From: UBA3839 sp902776985
GTDB lineage: Bacteria; Bacteroidota; Bacteroidia; Bacteroidales; Bacteroidaceae
DNA length: 57,442 nucleotides
NCBI GenBank assembly: GCA_902776985.1
Contig: CACYSD010000016.1
Location: 1-57,442, forward strand
Direction: 5' to 3'
Numbering within the stretch: the first letter of the stretch is position 1; each line of letters starts with the position of its first letter. The notes under the pieces are model-generated. The model searched no databases. It had not been told where the DNA came from and saw only the letters and a program-made list of their open reading frames with translations. Positions 41,149-50,438 of this stretch are shown one piece after another. Made by a program: the position numbers and the translations under genes.

Positions 41149-43374
41149 CTATCTGATGAAAAGTAATTCTCTGTACTTAGGCAGTGGCCACAGTTCGTCG
41201 TCAACGATTTCTTCAAGTTTGTCAACATGATATCTGATAGACTCGAGTAATGGTGCTACGTTGTCGTGGTAGGCGATTGCTTTCTCGCGTTCACTTTCAA
41301 TCACGTTGGCAATTTTGCGTTGCTCAACAAGCTTGGACACGTTGGCTATGATGAATGACTCGTGTTCGGAGATTTCTTCAATGAGTTTAAGGTTGTTTGC
41401 AGATATTTTCGCTGCTTTCTCTGCAGGGAAGATTTCTCCTAACTTGTGTACGTTGTCAATGAGTACAGACTGGTATTTTGTGACAACCGGAATGATGTGG
41501 TTCATGCAGAGGTCACCGAAGATGCGTGCTTCAATCTGTATCTTCTTGGTGTAGGTCTCCCATTTAATCTCATTGCGTGCCTCCAGTTCCAGACGTGTCA
41601 TCACGTTCTGGCTTTCAAACATGCGGATAGAGTCTTCGTCAAGATAACGGTCGTAGATGAGCGGGCAGGAAGTCTCGCAGTCAAGACCGCGTCGTGCTGC
41701 TTCAGCCTTCCATTCGTCGCTATAGCCGTTGCCGTCGAAGCGGATAGGAGCGATATGAGCTATATCCTCACGCAGAATGTCGATGATTGCGTGGAACTTG
41801 GGATTGTGCTCATCGTTGGCGAATTCCGGATTGTCTGAAATCTCAGCGATGCGCTTGTCTACACGTTCTTTGAAGGATACAAGCGCTTCAGCCACAGCTG
41901 TATTAAGCAAAAGCATGGCACTTGCAGGGTTTGCTTCACTTCCTACGGCACGGAACTCGAATCGGTTTCCTGTGAAGGCAAATGGTGATGTGCGGTTGCG
42001 GTCTGTGTTGTCGATGAGAATCTCCGGAATCGACGGGATGTCGAGGTGGAGAGCCTTCTTCGATGCAACGGTGAGAGTGTCGTCGTTGTATGAGTTGGCG
42101 AAATGGTCAAGCAGATCGCTTACAGTGCGTCCGAGGAAAGAAGAGATGATAGCAGGAGGTGCTTCGTTTGCTCCAAGACGATGGGCATTGGTTGCACTTA
42201 TGATTGACGCTTTCAACAGCCCGTTGTGGTCGTAGACAGCACGAAGTGTTTCTACGATGAAGGTTACGAATCGCAGATTGTCGATAACCGTCTTGCCTGG
42301 GGCGTGGAGAAGAATACCTGTGTCGGTTGCCAAACTCCAGTTGCAATGCTTACCGCTACCGTTCACGCCCTTGAAGGGTTTTTCGTGGAGCAGACATCTG
42401 AATCCGTGCTTTCTTGCCACACGCTTCATGAGACTCATGATGAGCATGTTGTGGTCTATGGCAAGGTTTGTCTCTTCGTATATAGGAGCAAGCTCAAACT
42501 GGTTTGGCGCAACCTCGTTGTGGCGAGTCTTGCAGGGGATACCAAGTTCAAGTGCCTGAATCTCCACGTCACGCATGAAATTCTCTACTCGTTCAGGAAT
42601 TGAACCGAAGTAGTGGTCGTCCATCTGCTGGTTCTTTGCCGAATCGTGTCCCATGAGGGTACGTCCTGTCATCATGAGGTCTGGACGTGCCGTGTAGAGA
42701 GAATCGTCGACGAGGAAATACTCCTGCTCCCAACCAAGATTGCTTATAGTTTTCTTTACATCGGGATAGAAGTATTGGCAAACAGCTGTAGCTGCTTTGT
42801 CCACGGCACGCAGGGATTTCTTCAGAGGTGCCTTGTAGTCGAGTGCTTCTCCTGTATAGGAAATAAATATGGTTGGAATCATCAGCGTGTCGCCGATGAT
42901 GAATACTGGCGAAGTAGGATCCCATGCAGAGTAGCCGCGAGCTTCGAATGTGCTGCGGATACCTCCGTTGGGGAATGAGCTGGCATCAGGTTCCTGCTGT
43001 ACCAGCAACTTGCCTTCAAAAGCCTCCAACATACCTCCTTTGCCGTCGTGCTCAACGAAACCATCGTGCTTCTCAGCAGTACCCTCGGTGAGAGGCTGGA
43101 ACCAGTGGGTGTAGTGAGTAACACCGAGTTCCATAGCCCAACGCTTGATTCCTTCAGCCACTTCGTCGGCTATGCTGATGTCAAAAGGGGCACCTTCGTC
43201 AATGACCTGGCACATCTGCTCATAGACTTTCAACGGCAGGTACTTGAACATCTTCTTGCGGTCGAAAACAAATTTGCAGAAGTATTGTGAAGGACGTGTT
43301 GATGGTACTTCAACTTCAACAGGGCGTTTGCGGAAAGCATCGTCAACAACTTTGAATCTTAATTTTGATGACAT
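41149..43374 (-). CDS. glnN: Glutamine synthetase type III
   Basis: The enzyme makes glutamine from glutamate and ammonia. The ATG at 43372-43374 (MSSKLRFKVVDDAF) is preferred; a longer frame would start upstream of the -7 box. The 741-residue length is characteristic of GSIII, much longer than GlnA. Conserved parts are the GSIII-specific N-terminal region, EVAPNQFELAPIYEETNLAIDHN, GVNGSGKHCNWSLATD and NRTSPFAFTGNRFEFRAVGS. It is the main ammonia-assimilating synthetase in many Bacteroidales. Co-transcription with the GH25 gene is likely. Confidence 0.96.
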   Translation of the reverse strand: MSSKLRFKVVDDAFRKRPVEVEVPSTRPSQYFCKFVFDRKKMFKYLPLKVYEQMCQVIDEGAPFDISIADEVAEGIKRWAMELGVTHYTHWFQPLTEGTAEKHDGFVEHDGKGGMLEAFEGKLLVQQEPDASSFPNGGIRSTFEARGYSAWDPTSPVFIIGDTLMIPTIFISYTGEALDYKAPLKKSLRAVDKAATAVCQYFYPDVKKTISNLGWEQEYFLVDDSLYTARPDLMMTGRTLMGHDSAKNQQMDDHYFGSIPERVENFMRDVEIQALELGIPCKTRHNEVAPNQFELAPIYEETNLAIDHNMLIMSLMKRVARKHGFRCLLHEKPFKGVNGSGKHCNWSLATDTGILLHAPGKTVIDNLRFVTFIVETLRAVYDHNGLLKASIISATNAHRLGANEAPPAIISSFLGRTVSDLLDHFANSYNDDTLTVASKKALHLDIPSIPEILIDNTDRNRTSPFAFTGNRFEFRAVGSEANPASAMLLLNTAVAEALVSFKERVDKRIAEISDNPEFANDEHNPKFHAIIDILREDIAHIAPIRFDGNGYSDEWKAEAARRGLDCETSCPLIYDRYLDEDSIRMFESQNVMTRLELEARNEIKWETYTKKIQIEARIFGDLCMNHIIPVVTKYQSVLIDNVHKLGEIFPAEKAAKISANNLKLIEEISEHESFIIANVSKLVEQRKIANVIESEREKAIAYHDNVAPLLESIRYHVDKLEEIVDDELWPLPKYRELLFIR

Positions 43375-43404
43375 GTTGGATTCTGTGTATTTGATTTGCG
43401 AGGA

Positions 43405-43412
43405 CAAAGGTA
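43405..43412 (-). promoter_or_regulatory. -7 box for glnN
   Basis: TACCTTTG (minus strand) matches the consensus and lies 31 bases before the ATG. No TTTG is found at the usual -33 distance, which could mean dependence on an activator. Confidence 0.6.
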
Positions 43413-43527
43413 ACACTTTTTGATTGAACTTTTACCCTCAAAGAGTAAAAACTCTGAATTTTAATTAAAATCTATGTTAAATCATGTAAAAAAACCGAGA
43501 TAATTGCTCTTATGAAATTTTTTTGTG

Positions 43528-43535
43528 TAAATTTG
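43528..43535 (+). promoter_or_regulatory. -7 box for the carboxymuconolactone decarboxylase-like gene
   Basis: TAAATTTG followed by CC matches the Bacteroidetes -7 box. It lies 66 bases before the ATG at 43601. Confidence 0.6.
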
Positions 43536-43600
43536 CCATTGAATGACGGAGTGAGTCCGCCATATTAATTCTGGAGTCTAACTATACAATAATAATTTCC

Positions 43601-44383
43601 ATGAAAGAAATTAAAATTACCGAACGTGCGCACAAGACTATTAAGAAGCTCTTCTCAATGCGTAACACAGTCAACACTCTTAAGAGTGATCCTGAACTAA
43701 CAGCGATATTTGATAACTTTGCATTCGACGAAACCCTTGAGGTTGCCGACGGACCGGTTATCGAAAAGACCCGTGTGATGTGTATCCTCGCATCAACAAT
43801 GGGCTGCAACGCTCTGACAGAGTTCCGCATGTATGTAGATGCAGCACTTAATGTAGGCGTGAAGCCACGAGAAATCCGTGAGATTGTGTATCAGGCAGTT
43901 CCGTTCCTCGGTTTCTCACGAGTTATCGATTTCCTGCTTGCAATGAACGAAGTGTTTGACAACAACGATATCCGTCTGCCGCTTGACGACCAGGCAACAA
44001 CAACCGAAGAGGATTGCTTTGAAAAGGGTGGTGAGATGATTGATGCACTCTGGGGTGAGGGTAATGCAGACAATATGCTTGAGACCTCACCTAAGGGGCA
44101 GGAACACATTGTTCGTTTCATGCAGGGCTATTGCTTCGGCAAGTTCTACACTCGCAACGGTATAGATCTTCAGCATCGCGAACTCATCACATTCTGCATG
44201 CTGGCTGCAATGGGTGGATGCGACGATCGTCTGCGTACTCATGCTATCGGTTGCAAAAACACCAAGATTACCAAGAAAGAAATGGTTGCTGCTGTAACAG
44301 CAATGCTCCCATGGATTGGTTTCCCTCGTTCGCTTAACGCTCTGAATATCATCAACGATGCATACAGTGAGAAGTTGATTTGA
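43601..44383 (+). CDS. Carboxymuconolactone decarboxylase (CMD) family protein, two CMD domains
   Basis: The 260-residue cytoplasmic protein has two CMD-type helical domains. The first is around residues 45-120 (VIEKTRVMCILASTMGCNALTEF, then REIREIVYQAVPFLGF). The second is around 165-250 (DLQHRELITFCMLAAMGGCDDRLRTHAIG, then KKEMVAAVTAMLPWIGFP). The AhpD-type CxxC pair is not present, so a thiol peroxidase role is unlikely. Related proteins act as decarboxylases, but most have no assigned substrate. It is a single gene with its own promoter and terminator. Confidence 0.85.
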   Translation: MKEIKITERAHKTIKKLFSMRNTVNTLKSDPELTAIFDNFAFDETLEVADGPVIEKTRVMCILASTMGCNALTEFRMYVDAALNVGVKPREIREIVYQAVPFLGFSRVIDFLLAMNEVFDNNDIRLPLDDQATTTEEDCFEKGGEMIDALWGEGNADNMLETSPKGQEHIVRFMQGYCFGKFYTRNGIDLQHRELITFCMLAAMGGCDDRLRTHAIGCKNTKITKKEMVAAVTAMLPWIGFPRSLNALNIINDAYSEKLI

Positions 44384-44411
44384 TTCTGCATTTCATAAGC
44401 TTATACCTTTT

Positions 44412-44470
44412 AGGTAGGTTCTAAGAATCGACTAAACAAGTTTTTAGAACCTACCTTCATTTTATATAAT
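44412..44470 (+). terminator. Intrinsic terminator after the CMD gene
   Basis: AGGTAGGTTCTAA (44412-44424) pairs exactly with TTAGAACCTACCT (44444-44456), followed by TCATTTTAT. Confidence 0.75.
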
Positions 44471-44479
44471 AACATTATT

Positions 44480-44896
44480 ATGATTAGGATTAGGATAATA
44501 GCTGTTCTGTCATTGCTGACAACTACTCTTTGCATAAGTGCACAGCGTCAGTTCCAGGGACTGTTTACCAATGAACAGTTTAATATAAAGTCGGAGGTGA
44601 ATCTCTATGAATGTGACATTCCTATCCCAGGGTTTGAGATAGACAGTTGCTATGCATACCTTCAAGGACGCATCAACGGGCAATGGATGGTTATTCGAGT
44701 TAAAGAGTTGACTGAGACCAAGGCCGTAGTACGTGCTGTTTCCGAACGGGGTGGAGATGTGCAGGACATAGAGCTGAAACTTACGAATGATGGCGATTTG
44801 GAACTACGACAGATTGGTCGCAGTTATATTAAATGTATAGGTGATGGCAAATACGTCAGCATGCCAAAACCGCTTCTTCTTAAGAGGATGAAATAA
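44480..44896 (+). CDS. Small secreted protein of unknown function
   Basis: The 138-residue product has a clear signal peptide (MIRIRIIAVLSLLTTTLCISAQ). The mature part is beta-rich with two short hydrophobic stretches and only two cysteines besides one near its C-terminus. The phrase CYAYLQGRINGQWMVIRVKEL recalls nothing specific. Codon use is like that of its neighbours. It sits between a terminator and the helicase gene, 57 bases before the helicase start, with which it may be co-transcribed. Confidence 0.65.
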   Translation: MIRIRIIAVLSLLTTTLCISAQRQFQGLFTNEQFNIKSEVNLYECDIPIPGFEIDSCYAYLQGRINGQWMVIRVKELTETKAVVRAVSERGGDVQDIELKLTNDGDLELRQIGRSYIKCIGDGKYVSMPKPLLLKRMK

Positions 44897-44953
44897 GCCC
44901 TAATAGAATAGTAGCGCCAACGCCTTGTAATTTTAATTATTAATTTCATATAA

Positions 44954-47317
44954 GTGTCTTCAAATTCTTTTCTTCAGGATCTGAATCAATCCCAGCGTGC
45001 AGCCGTTGAGTACTGCGACGGACCCTCACTTGTGATTGCAGGTGCAGGGTCGGGTAAGACCAGAGTTCTGACATATAAGATAGCTTATCTTCTGGAACAG
45101 GGACTCGAGCCTTGGTCCATTCTTGCTCTTACCTTTACCAATAAGGCTGCAAACGAAATGAAGCAGCGTATTCAGACTTTGGTTAACGATGAACGCGCAA
45201 GATATCTGTGGATGGGAACCTTCCATTCAGTGTTTCTCCGTATACTGCGAGCAGAACACGATCTTATCGGTTTTTCTTCCAACTTCACGATTTATGATGC
45301 CTCGGACAGCAAGAGCCTTATAAAAAACATTATCAAGGAACTGGCTCTTGACGATAAACAATACAAACCGGGCAATGTGCAGGCTCGAATAAGCAACGCA
45401 AAGAACCAACTTGTTGGAGCAAACGAGTATGTCTCCAATCCCGAGAACCGTCAGGTTGACATGCGTCAGAAAATGGCTGAGCTGGGAACAATCTTTAAGC
45501 AGTATTCTCTACGATGCAGGAATGCAGACGCAATGGATTTTGATGACATTCTCCTTTACACATATATATTATTTAAGGAGCATGAGGAAGTCCGTCGCAA
45601 ATATTCAGAGCGTTTTAAGTACATCCTAGTTGATGAGTATCAGGATACAAACTTTGCGCAGCACATGATAGTGCAGCAGCTCTCTCGAGAGAATCAACAT
45701 GTCTGTGTTGTAGGAGATGATGCTCAGAGTATTTATTCTTTCCGCGGAGCAAACATCGACAATATATTGTCATTCAATAAAATATATCCGGACAGCCGTC
45801 TTTTTAAGCTGGAGCAGAACTATCGTTCCACTCAGACAATTGTTGATGCGGCGAATAGTCTGATTCATAAGAATACGGGGCAAATCTTCAAGAATGTCTT
45901 TTCCCAGAATGATCCGGGTGAACGGCTTCAAGTGCGTGAGGCTTATTCCGATATAGAGGAAGCTCAGATAGCAGTCCGGACTATTCTTCAACTTCGCAAA
46001 CGTGAGCAGCTTGAGTATTCGGCATTTGCCATTCTCTATCGCACTAATGCCCAGAGCCGCGTGTTTGAAGAGGAACTGCGCAAACAGTCTTGTCCCTACA
46101 AGATATACGGCGGTCTGTCATTCTACCAGCGCAAGGAGATAAAAGATATTATCGCTTATTTTCGTCTCACACTTAACCATAATGACGAGGAGGCTTTCCG
46201 CAGAATAGTCAACTATCCAGCCCGAGGCATAGGCAACACTACCGTTCAGAAGCTCGTAGATGCAGCCGTGGCAAATGGGGTGGGAGTGTGGACTGTCGTT
46301 TCAGAACCTCTGCGATACGGAGTAAATGTCAATAATGGAACATTAAATAAAATTGCATCATTCAAGACCTTGATTGAAGATTCCCAAACTCTGGCTATGC
46401 GAAATACTGCAGATATCGTAGGCAAGGAAATCGTGACTCAAAGCGGTCTGCTTAACGATATATACCAGGACGATTCTCCTGAATGTAAGAGCAAACAGGA
46501 GAATGTCGAGGAACTCATCAATGGTATGCAGGAGTTCTGCCAGAGCCGACTGGAGGAAGGCTCGGAGAATGTGTCTCTGCAGGACTATCTTAATGAAGTG
46601 TCTCTGCTCTCAGATATAGATTCTGATGACGGCGATAACGAACATCGTGTAACCCTCATGACAATCCATTCAGCAAAGGGATTGGAGTTTCATACTGTGT
46701 TTGTGGTAGGTCTTGAGGAAAACCTTTTCCCGAGTCAGCTGGCTTCAGGCTCTCAACGTGAGATGGAAGAGGAACGAAGGTTGTTCTATGTGGCAATAAC
46801 TCGTGCAGAAAAGCATTGTTTCCTTTCCTATGCTCGCAGCCGACTACGTTATGGTAAGATGGAATTTGGCAGCCGGAGCCGTTTCCTTGGAGATATCAGT
46901 CCTGAATTCCTTGATTGCAAGATGGCTGGCCAAACATCGTCCATTGGCCGTCACGATGATGTGCAGTTGCCTTGGAGCCGCAAACCGGTACAGCCTTCTT
47001 TCCCACAATCCTCAAATAGAACTTTCAGCCGCCCGTCTGTACCGACAGCATCAGTTCGCCAACAACCTCCTTCGGGTTATCGCCGAGTGGAAAGTAAACC
47101 TGCATCGAGTGTTTCAAATAATGCTGTCGCAAGTAGTTCGGCCAACAATCAACTAGCAGCAGGAACATATATTGAACACGAGCGCTTTGGAATCGGACAT
47201 GTGATTAAAGTCGAAGGTGCAGGAGACAATATGAAAGCAACTGTGGAATTCCGCAATGCCGGCACTAAGCAACTCCTTCTCCGCTTTGCCCGCTTCAAAA
47301 TCATAACCAACAATTAA
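44954..47317 (+). CDS. UvrD/PcrA-type ATP-dependent DNA helicase
   Basis: This superfamily 1A 3'-5' helicase acts in repair and replication restart. The 787-residue protein starts with a GTG codon; no suitable ATG lies nearby. Motifs are the Q-region LNQSQRAAVEY, Walker A GAGSGKT (residues 30-36), LTFTNKAANEMKQR (Ia), DEYQDTN (II), VVGDDAQSIYSFRGA (III), LEQNYRSTQ (IV), VTLMTIHSAKGLEF (V) and EERRLFYVAITRAE (VI). A proline- and serine-rich linker leads to a C-terminal Tudor-like tail (YIEHERFGIGHVIKVEG) that in PcrA binds RNA polymerase. Confidence 0.94.
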   Translation: MSSNSFLQDLNQSQRAAVEYCDGPSLVIAGAGSGKTRVLTYKIAYLLEQGLEPWSILALTFTNKAANEMKQRIQTLVNDERARYLWMGTFHSVFLRILRAEHDLIGFSSNFTIYDASDSKSLIKNIIKELALDDKQYKPGNVQARISNAKNQLVGANEYVSNPENRQVDMRQKMAELGTIFKQYSLRCRNADAMDFDDILLYTYILFKEHEEVRRKYSERFKYILVDEYQDTNFAQHMIVQQLSRENQHVCVVGDDAQSIYSFRGANIDNILSFNKIYPDSRLFKLEQNYRSTQTIVDAANSLIHKNTGQIFKNVFSQNDPGERLQVREAYSDIEEAQIAVRTILQLRKREQLEYSAFAILYRTNAQSRVFEEELRKQSCPYKIYGGLSFYQRKEIKDIIAYFRLTLNHNDEEAFRRIVNYPARGIGNTTVQKLVDAAVANGVGVWTVVSEPLRYGVNVNNGTLNKIASFKTLIEDSQTLAMRNTADIVGKEIVTQSGLLNDIYQDDSPECKSKQENVEELINGMQEFCQSRLEEGSENVSLQDYLNEVSLLSDIDSDDGDNEHRVTLMTIHSAKGLEFHTVFVVGLEENLFPSQLASGSQREMEEERRLFYVAITRAEKHCFLSYARSRLRYGKMEFGSRSRFLGDISPEFLDCKMAGQTSSIGRHDDVQLPWSRKPVQPSFPQSSNRTFSRPSVPTASVRQQPPSGYRRVESKPASSVSNNAVASSSANNQLAAGTYIEHERFGIGHVIKVEGAGDNMKATVEFRNAGTKQLLLRFARFKIITNN

Positions 47318-47348
47318 CATCATCATTTGAATAGTTCATGTACTATCA

Positions 47349-47383
47349 CTTCACACTTCACTCTTCACACTTCACTCTTCACT
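47349..47383 (+). repeat. Five tandem 7-base repeats directly before nspC
   Basis: CTTCACA, CTTCACT, CTTCACA, CTTCACT and CTTCACT follow without a break and end two bases before the ATG at 47385. This occupies the whole ribosome-binding region; no G occurs in it. Confidence 0.85.
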
Positions 47384-47384
47384 C

Positions 47385-48527
47385 ATGAATATACCCAATC
47401 CGTGTTATGTAGTTGAAGAGAAATTGCTCCGTCGCAATCTCTCTCTCATCAAAGATGTAGCAAATAAAGCCGATGTCGAGATAATCCTGGCATTCAAGGC
47501 TTTTGCTCTTTGGCGCATCTTCCCTGTCTTCCGTGAATATATCTCCCATACCACAGCCAGTTCCGTGGATGAGGCACGACTTGCATTCGAGGAGTTTGGT
47601 TCCAAGGCACACACCTATTCACCAGCATACGAGGAAGACACCATCGATGAAATCCTTTCATATAGTAGCCATATTACTTTCAACTCTCTAAGCCAGTTCC
47701 ATCGTTTCGAGTCTACACTCGATAAATATCCTGACGTGTCTATTGGATTACGAGTGAACCCCGAATACTCGGAGATAGAAACAGAACTATATAATCCCTG
47801 TGCTCCTGGAAGCCGCTTCGGAGTCATGGCAAGTCAGTTGCCCGATATTCTTCCTGACCGCATACAGGGTATGCATATCCATTGCCATTGTGAGAGTAGT
47901 GCAGAGGCTTTCCAACGCACACTCGTTCATATTGAGGAGAAATTCTCAAAGGTTTTTAGTAAACTGAAGTGGATTAACTTTGGAGGAGGACATCTCATGA
48001 CACGGTCATATTATAATGTGAAACTGCTCATAAAAGTGTTGCAGGACTTCCACAAACGATATCCCTGGCTGAAGGTGATTCTTGAACCAGGTTCTGCCTT
48101 TGCATGGCAGACCGGATCTCTCTATGCTCGTGTGGTGGATATAGTCGAGAACAAAGGAATCAAGACAGCTATTCTTAACGTTAGCTTTACCTGCCACATG
48201 CCCGATTGTCTGGAAATGCCTTATATGCCAGAAGTACGTGGAGCAGAGATTCTTGATGCTGATCAGCCTGACGGGGAAGGGCGGTTTGTCTATCGTCTTG
48301 GCGGGAACAGTTGTCTAAGCGGAGATTATATGAGCAGTTGGGCATTTGACCACGAACTCAAAGTTGGAGAAACCATAATCTTTGAGGATATGATTCACTA
48401 CACAACTGTAAAAACCAACACCTTCAACGGAGTACGCCACCCCTCCATTGGTATTCTTCACGGAAACGGGGAATTTGAACTCCTCCGCCGCTATGCATAC
48501 GAAGACTACCGCGACCGTATGTGTTGA
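47385..48527 (+). CDS. nspC: Carboxynorspermidine/carboxyspermidine decarboxylase
   Basis: This PLP enzyme of the alanine-racemase fold makes spermidine or norspermidine from the carboxylated precursor, the last step of the alternative polyamine route found in gut Bacteroidetes. The 380-residue protein has the PLP lysine K38 in ILAFKAFALW, HCHCESSAEAF, the glycine-rich phosphate loop INFGGGHLMT, and LEPGSAFAWQ. Near the C-terminus RLGGNSCLSGDYMSSW supplies the active-site cysteine. It is cytoplasmic. The heptamer leader replaces any ordinary ribosome-binding site. Confidence 0.94.
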   Translation: MNIPNPCYVVEEKLLRRNLSLIKDVANKADVEIILAFKAFALWRIFPVFREYISHTTASSVDEARLAFEEFGSKAHTYSPAYEEDTIDEILSYSSHITFNSLSQFHRFESTLDKYPDVSIGLRVNPEYSEIETELYNPCAPGSRFGVMASQLPDILPDRIQGMHIHCHCESSAEAFQRTLVHIEEKFSKVFSKLKWINFGGGHLMTRSYYNVKLLIKVLQDFHKRYPWLKVILEPGSAFAWQTGSLYARVVDIVENKGIKTAILNVSFTCHMPDCLEMPYMPEVRGAEILDADQPDGEGRFVYRLGGNSCLSGDYMSSWAFDHELKVGETIIFEDMIHYTTVKTNTFNGVRHPSIGILHGNGEFELLRRYAYEDYRDRMC

Positions 48528-48589
48528 TGGTCGAAGCTGTGGTTTATAATATTTTCCTTCATAATCATTGTGATTTGGTATGTATTTCT

Positions 48590-48597
48590 TAAATTTG
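48590..48597 (+). promoter_or_regulatory. -7 box for the GH30 gene
   Basis: TAAATTTG followed by CA matches the consensus, 43 bases before the ATG at 48640. Confidence 0.6.
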
Positions 48598-48639
48598 CAT
48601 CCAAATTCATTTTTATCAACCAACAGAATCAATTTAATT

Positions 48640-50151
48640 ATGAAAAGATTATTTACTGCTCTTTTGGTCTTGGCAGCTGCTTCCTCAGTAAAGGCACAAT
48701 CAAGCATTGCTTTGAGAGTGTATGACAAACCTGTGCAGACTATCACGGGTTTTGGAGCTGCATGCTGCGATGGAGCTATGTGCCCTTATGGTGATGATAC
48801 GGCTCCAGCCAGACTTCTTTACGGTTCTCAATCCAAGATAGGACTTAATATCATGCGTATGGAAATCTCACCAAGCTTTAATGGTGATGACAATGCCTCA
48901 TGGAGTACATACAATTGGCATGGTTGTGTTCCATCGGCTAAGATAGTCAAACAACGTGGTGGTATAGTTTTTGGTACACCTTGGTCCCCACCAGGAGATT
49001 ACAAGACAAATGGTACGGCACAGGGTGGTAACTCTGAAAGTCAGGGCTACAAGAAAGGTAAGCTGCGTGATGATTGCTATGAGAAATTTTTCCCATGGCT
49101 TAACTCCTACCTTGCGTATATGAAGAAGAACGGTATTGATGTTGATGCCGTGTCCATCCAAAACGAACCAGACTGGTGGGTGTCTTATTCAGGTTGTCTC
49201 TACGATCCTCAAGATTTGGTGAAACTCGTAAAGAACTATGCCTACATGCTCGATCGTGAAACCTATCCTGGTGTACGTCTTATTAGTGGTGAAAGTTTAG
49301 GTTTCACTCAAAACTATACAGATCCACTTATGGAAGATGAAACTTGCCGCGAACAGATTGATATTGTCGCAGGCCACCTCTATGGTCACGCTCCACTCGA
49401 TTATATGCAGAAATCTGCAGTTCTTCCTCTTAAGTATGGCAAGGAAGTTTGGATGACTGAGCACTCCTCGACCGACAATATCGGAAATCGTTTGCCAAAC
49501 TGGCACGAACAGTTGCTTTTTGCTGAAGAACTTAATGAGTGTATGTTGGCAGGTTGTACAGGCTATATCTATTGGTATATGCGTGCTCACTGGGCATTCG
49601 TCGGTACTGGGGAGGCACAATATGGTAATGCTAACAAGAAAAACAAATTGTTGCCTCGTGCATATGTTATGTCTCATTTCTCTAAGCATGTTACTGGCTC
49701 TACCCGTTTGAGAACATCCCGAGATATGACCAAGGGTTCTGAGGCAGCTACGGAGTTCTCTGCTTATATAAAAGGTGATTCACTCATCGTTATGGGAATT
49801 GATACGACCGCAACTGCGCTTAACGTGAAGTTGATTTTGCCTTACAAAGTGAAAGGTGGTACATGTCTTCAGTCAACAGGCAATGAAACAGAGAAGCTCT
49901 GCCAAGAAACTCCTATCGAATTTGCAGAACCATCAAGCGAGTTCGTTGTTACAATGCCTGCACGCAGTCTTAACACATATATATTAATGATATCACGTGA
50001 AGAGACTGCTATTGAAAATGTGACTCAAACTGAAAACATTGGAACTACGACATATTATGACTTGATGGGTCGCCGAGTTGAAAGACCTCGTGGGGTTTGT
50101 ATAGAGAAAACCCCAGATGGTCATACAAGAAAACTCTTCTTTGCATGGTAA
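48640..50151 (+). CDS. Secreted GH30 family glycosidase
   Basis: The ATG at 48640 starts the signal peptide (MKRLFTALLVLAAASSVKAQ), giving 503 residues. The barrel shows GFGAACCDGAMC, FGTPWSPPGDYKTNG, the acid/base glutamate in VSIQNEPDWW and the nucleophile glutamate in EVWMTEHSS. A beta-sandwich flanks the barrel as usual for GH30. Family activities include beta-xylanase, beta-glucosidase and endo-beta-1,6-galactanase; the spacing cannot decide among them. The C-terminus (YYDLMGRRVERPRG, then a basic end) resembles Bacteroidetes secretion tails. It has its own promoter and terminator. Confidence 0.88.
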   Translation: MKRLFTALLVLAAASSVKAQSSIALRVYDKPVQTITGFGAACCDGAMCPYGDDTAPARLLYGSQSKIGLNIMRMEISPSFNGDDNASWSTYNWHGCVPSAKIVKQRGGIVFGTPWSPPGDYKTNGTAQGGNSESQGYKKGKLRDDCYEKFFPWLNSYLAYMKKNGIDVDAVSIQNEPDWWVSYSGCLYDPQDLVKLVKNYAYMLDRETYPGVRLISGESLGFTQNYTDPLMEDETCREQIDIVAGHLYGHAPLDYMQKSAVLPLKYGKEVWMTEHSSTDNIGNRLPNWHEQLLFAEELNECMLAGCTGYIYWYMRAHWAFVGTGEAQYGNANKKNKLLPRAYVMSHFSKHVTGSTRLRTSRDMTKGSEAATEFSAYIKGDSLIVMGIDTTATALNVKLILPYKVKGGTCLQSTGNETEKLCQETPIEFAEPSSEFVVTMPARSLNTYILMISREETAIENVTQTENIGTTTYYDLMGRRVERPRGVCIEKTPDGHTRKLFFAW

Positions 50152-50216
50152 CCATCCATGAGGTCATCTTTGAATCATCGTGATGACTTCAAAAAGATTC
50201 TTATTTACAACATAAT

Positions 50217-50256
50217 CACACCTTCTATTGATTCAGATAGGAGGTGTGTTTTTTTG
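50217..50256 (+). terminator. Intrinsic terminator after the GH30 gene
   Basis: CACACCTTCTAT and ATAGGAGGTGTG form an 11-12 base stem around an 8-base loop, followed by eight T. Confidence 0.88.
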
Positions 50257-50348
50257 CATAGATCCGTTATGAAGGACGTATATGAATGAATAGAGTAGGA
50301 CTTATAGTTAAAAAATGAATAAAACGATGTTGTGTCGTTTAAAATGCA

Positions 50349-50356
50349 TAAATTTG
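50349..50356 (+). promoter_or_regulatory. -7 box for the M6-like peptidase gene
   Basis: TAAATTTG followed by CA is the same box as that of the GH30 gene. The leader is about 80 bases and AT-rich. Confidence 0.6.
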
Positions 50357-50438
50357 CAAGATTTATGTTAAGAACGTGTGGGAAATTAGCAAATACTACG
50401 ATAAATTATTTAATACAAATAACTATTTTTTTAATTTA

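Noticed and set aside
43601..44383. AhpD-type alkyl hydroperoxide reductase
   Set aside because: The CxxC redox pair that defines AhpD is missing, so only the broader CMD family label is kept.
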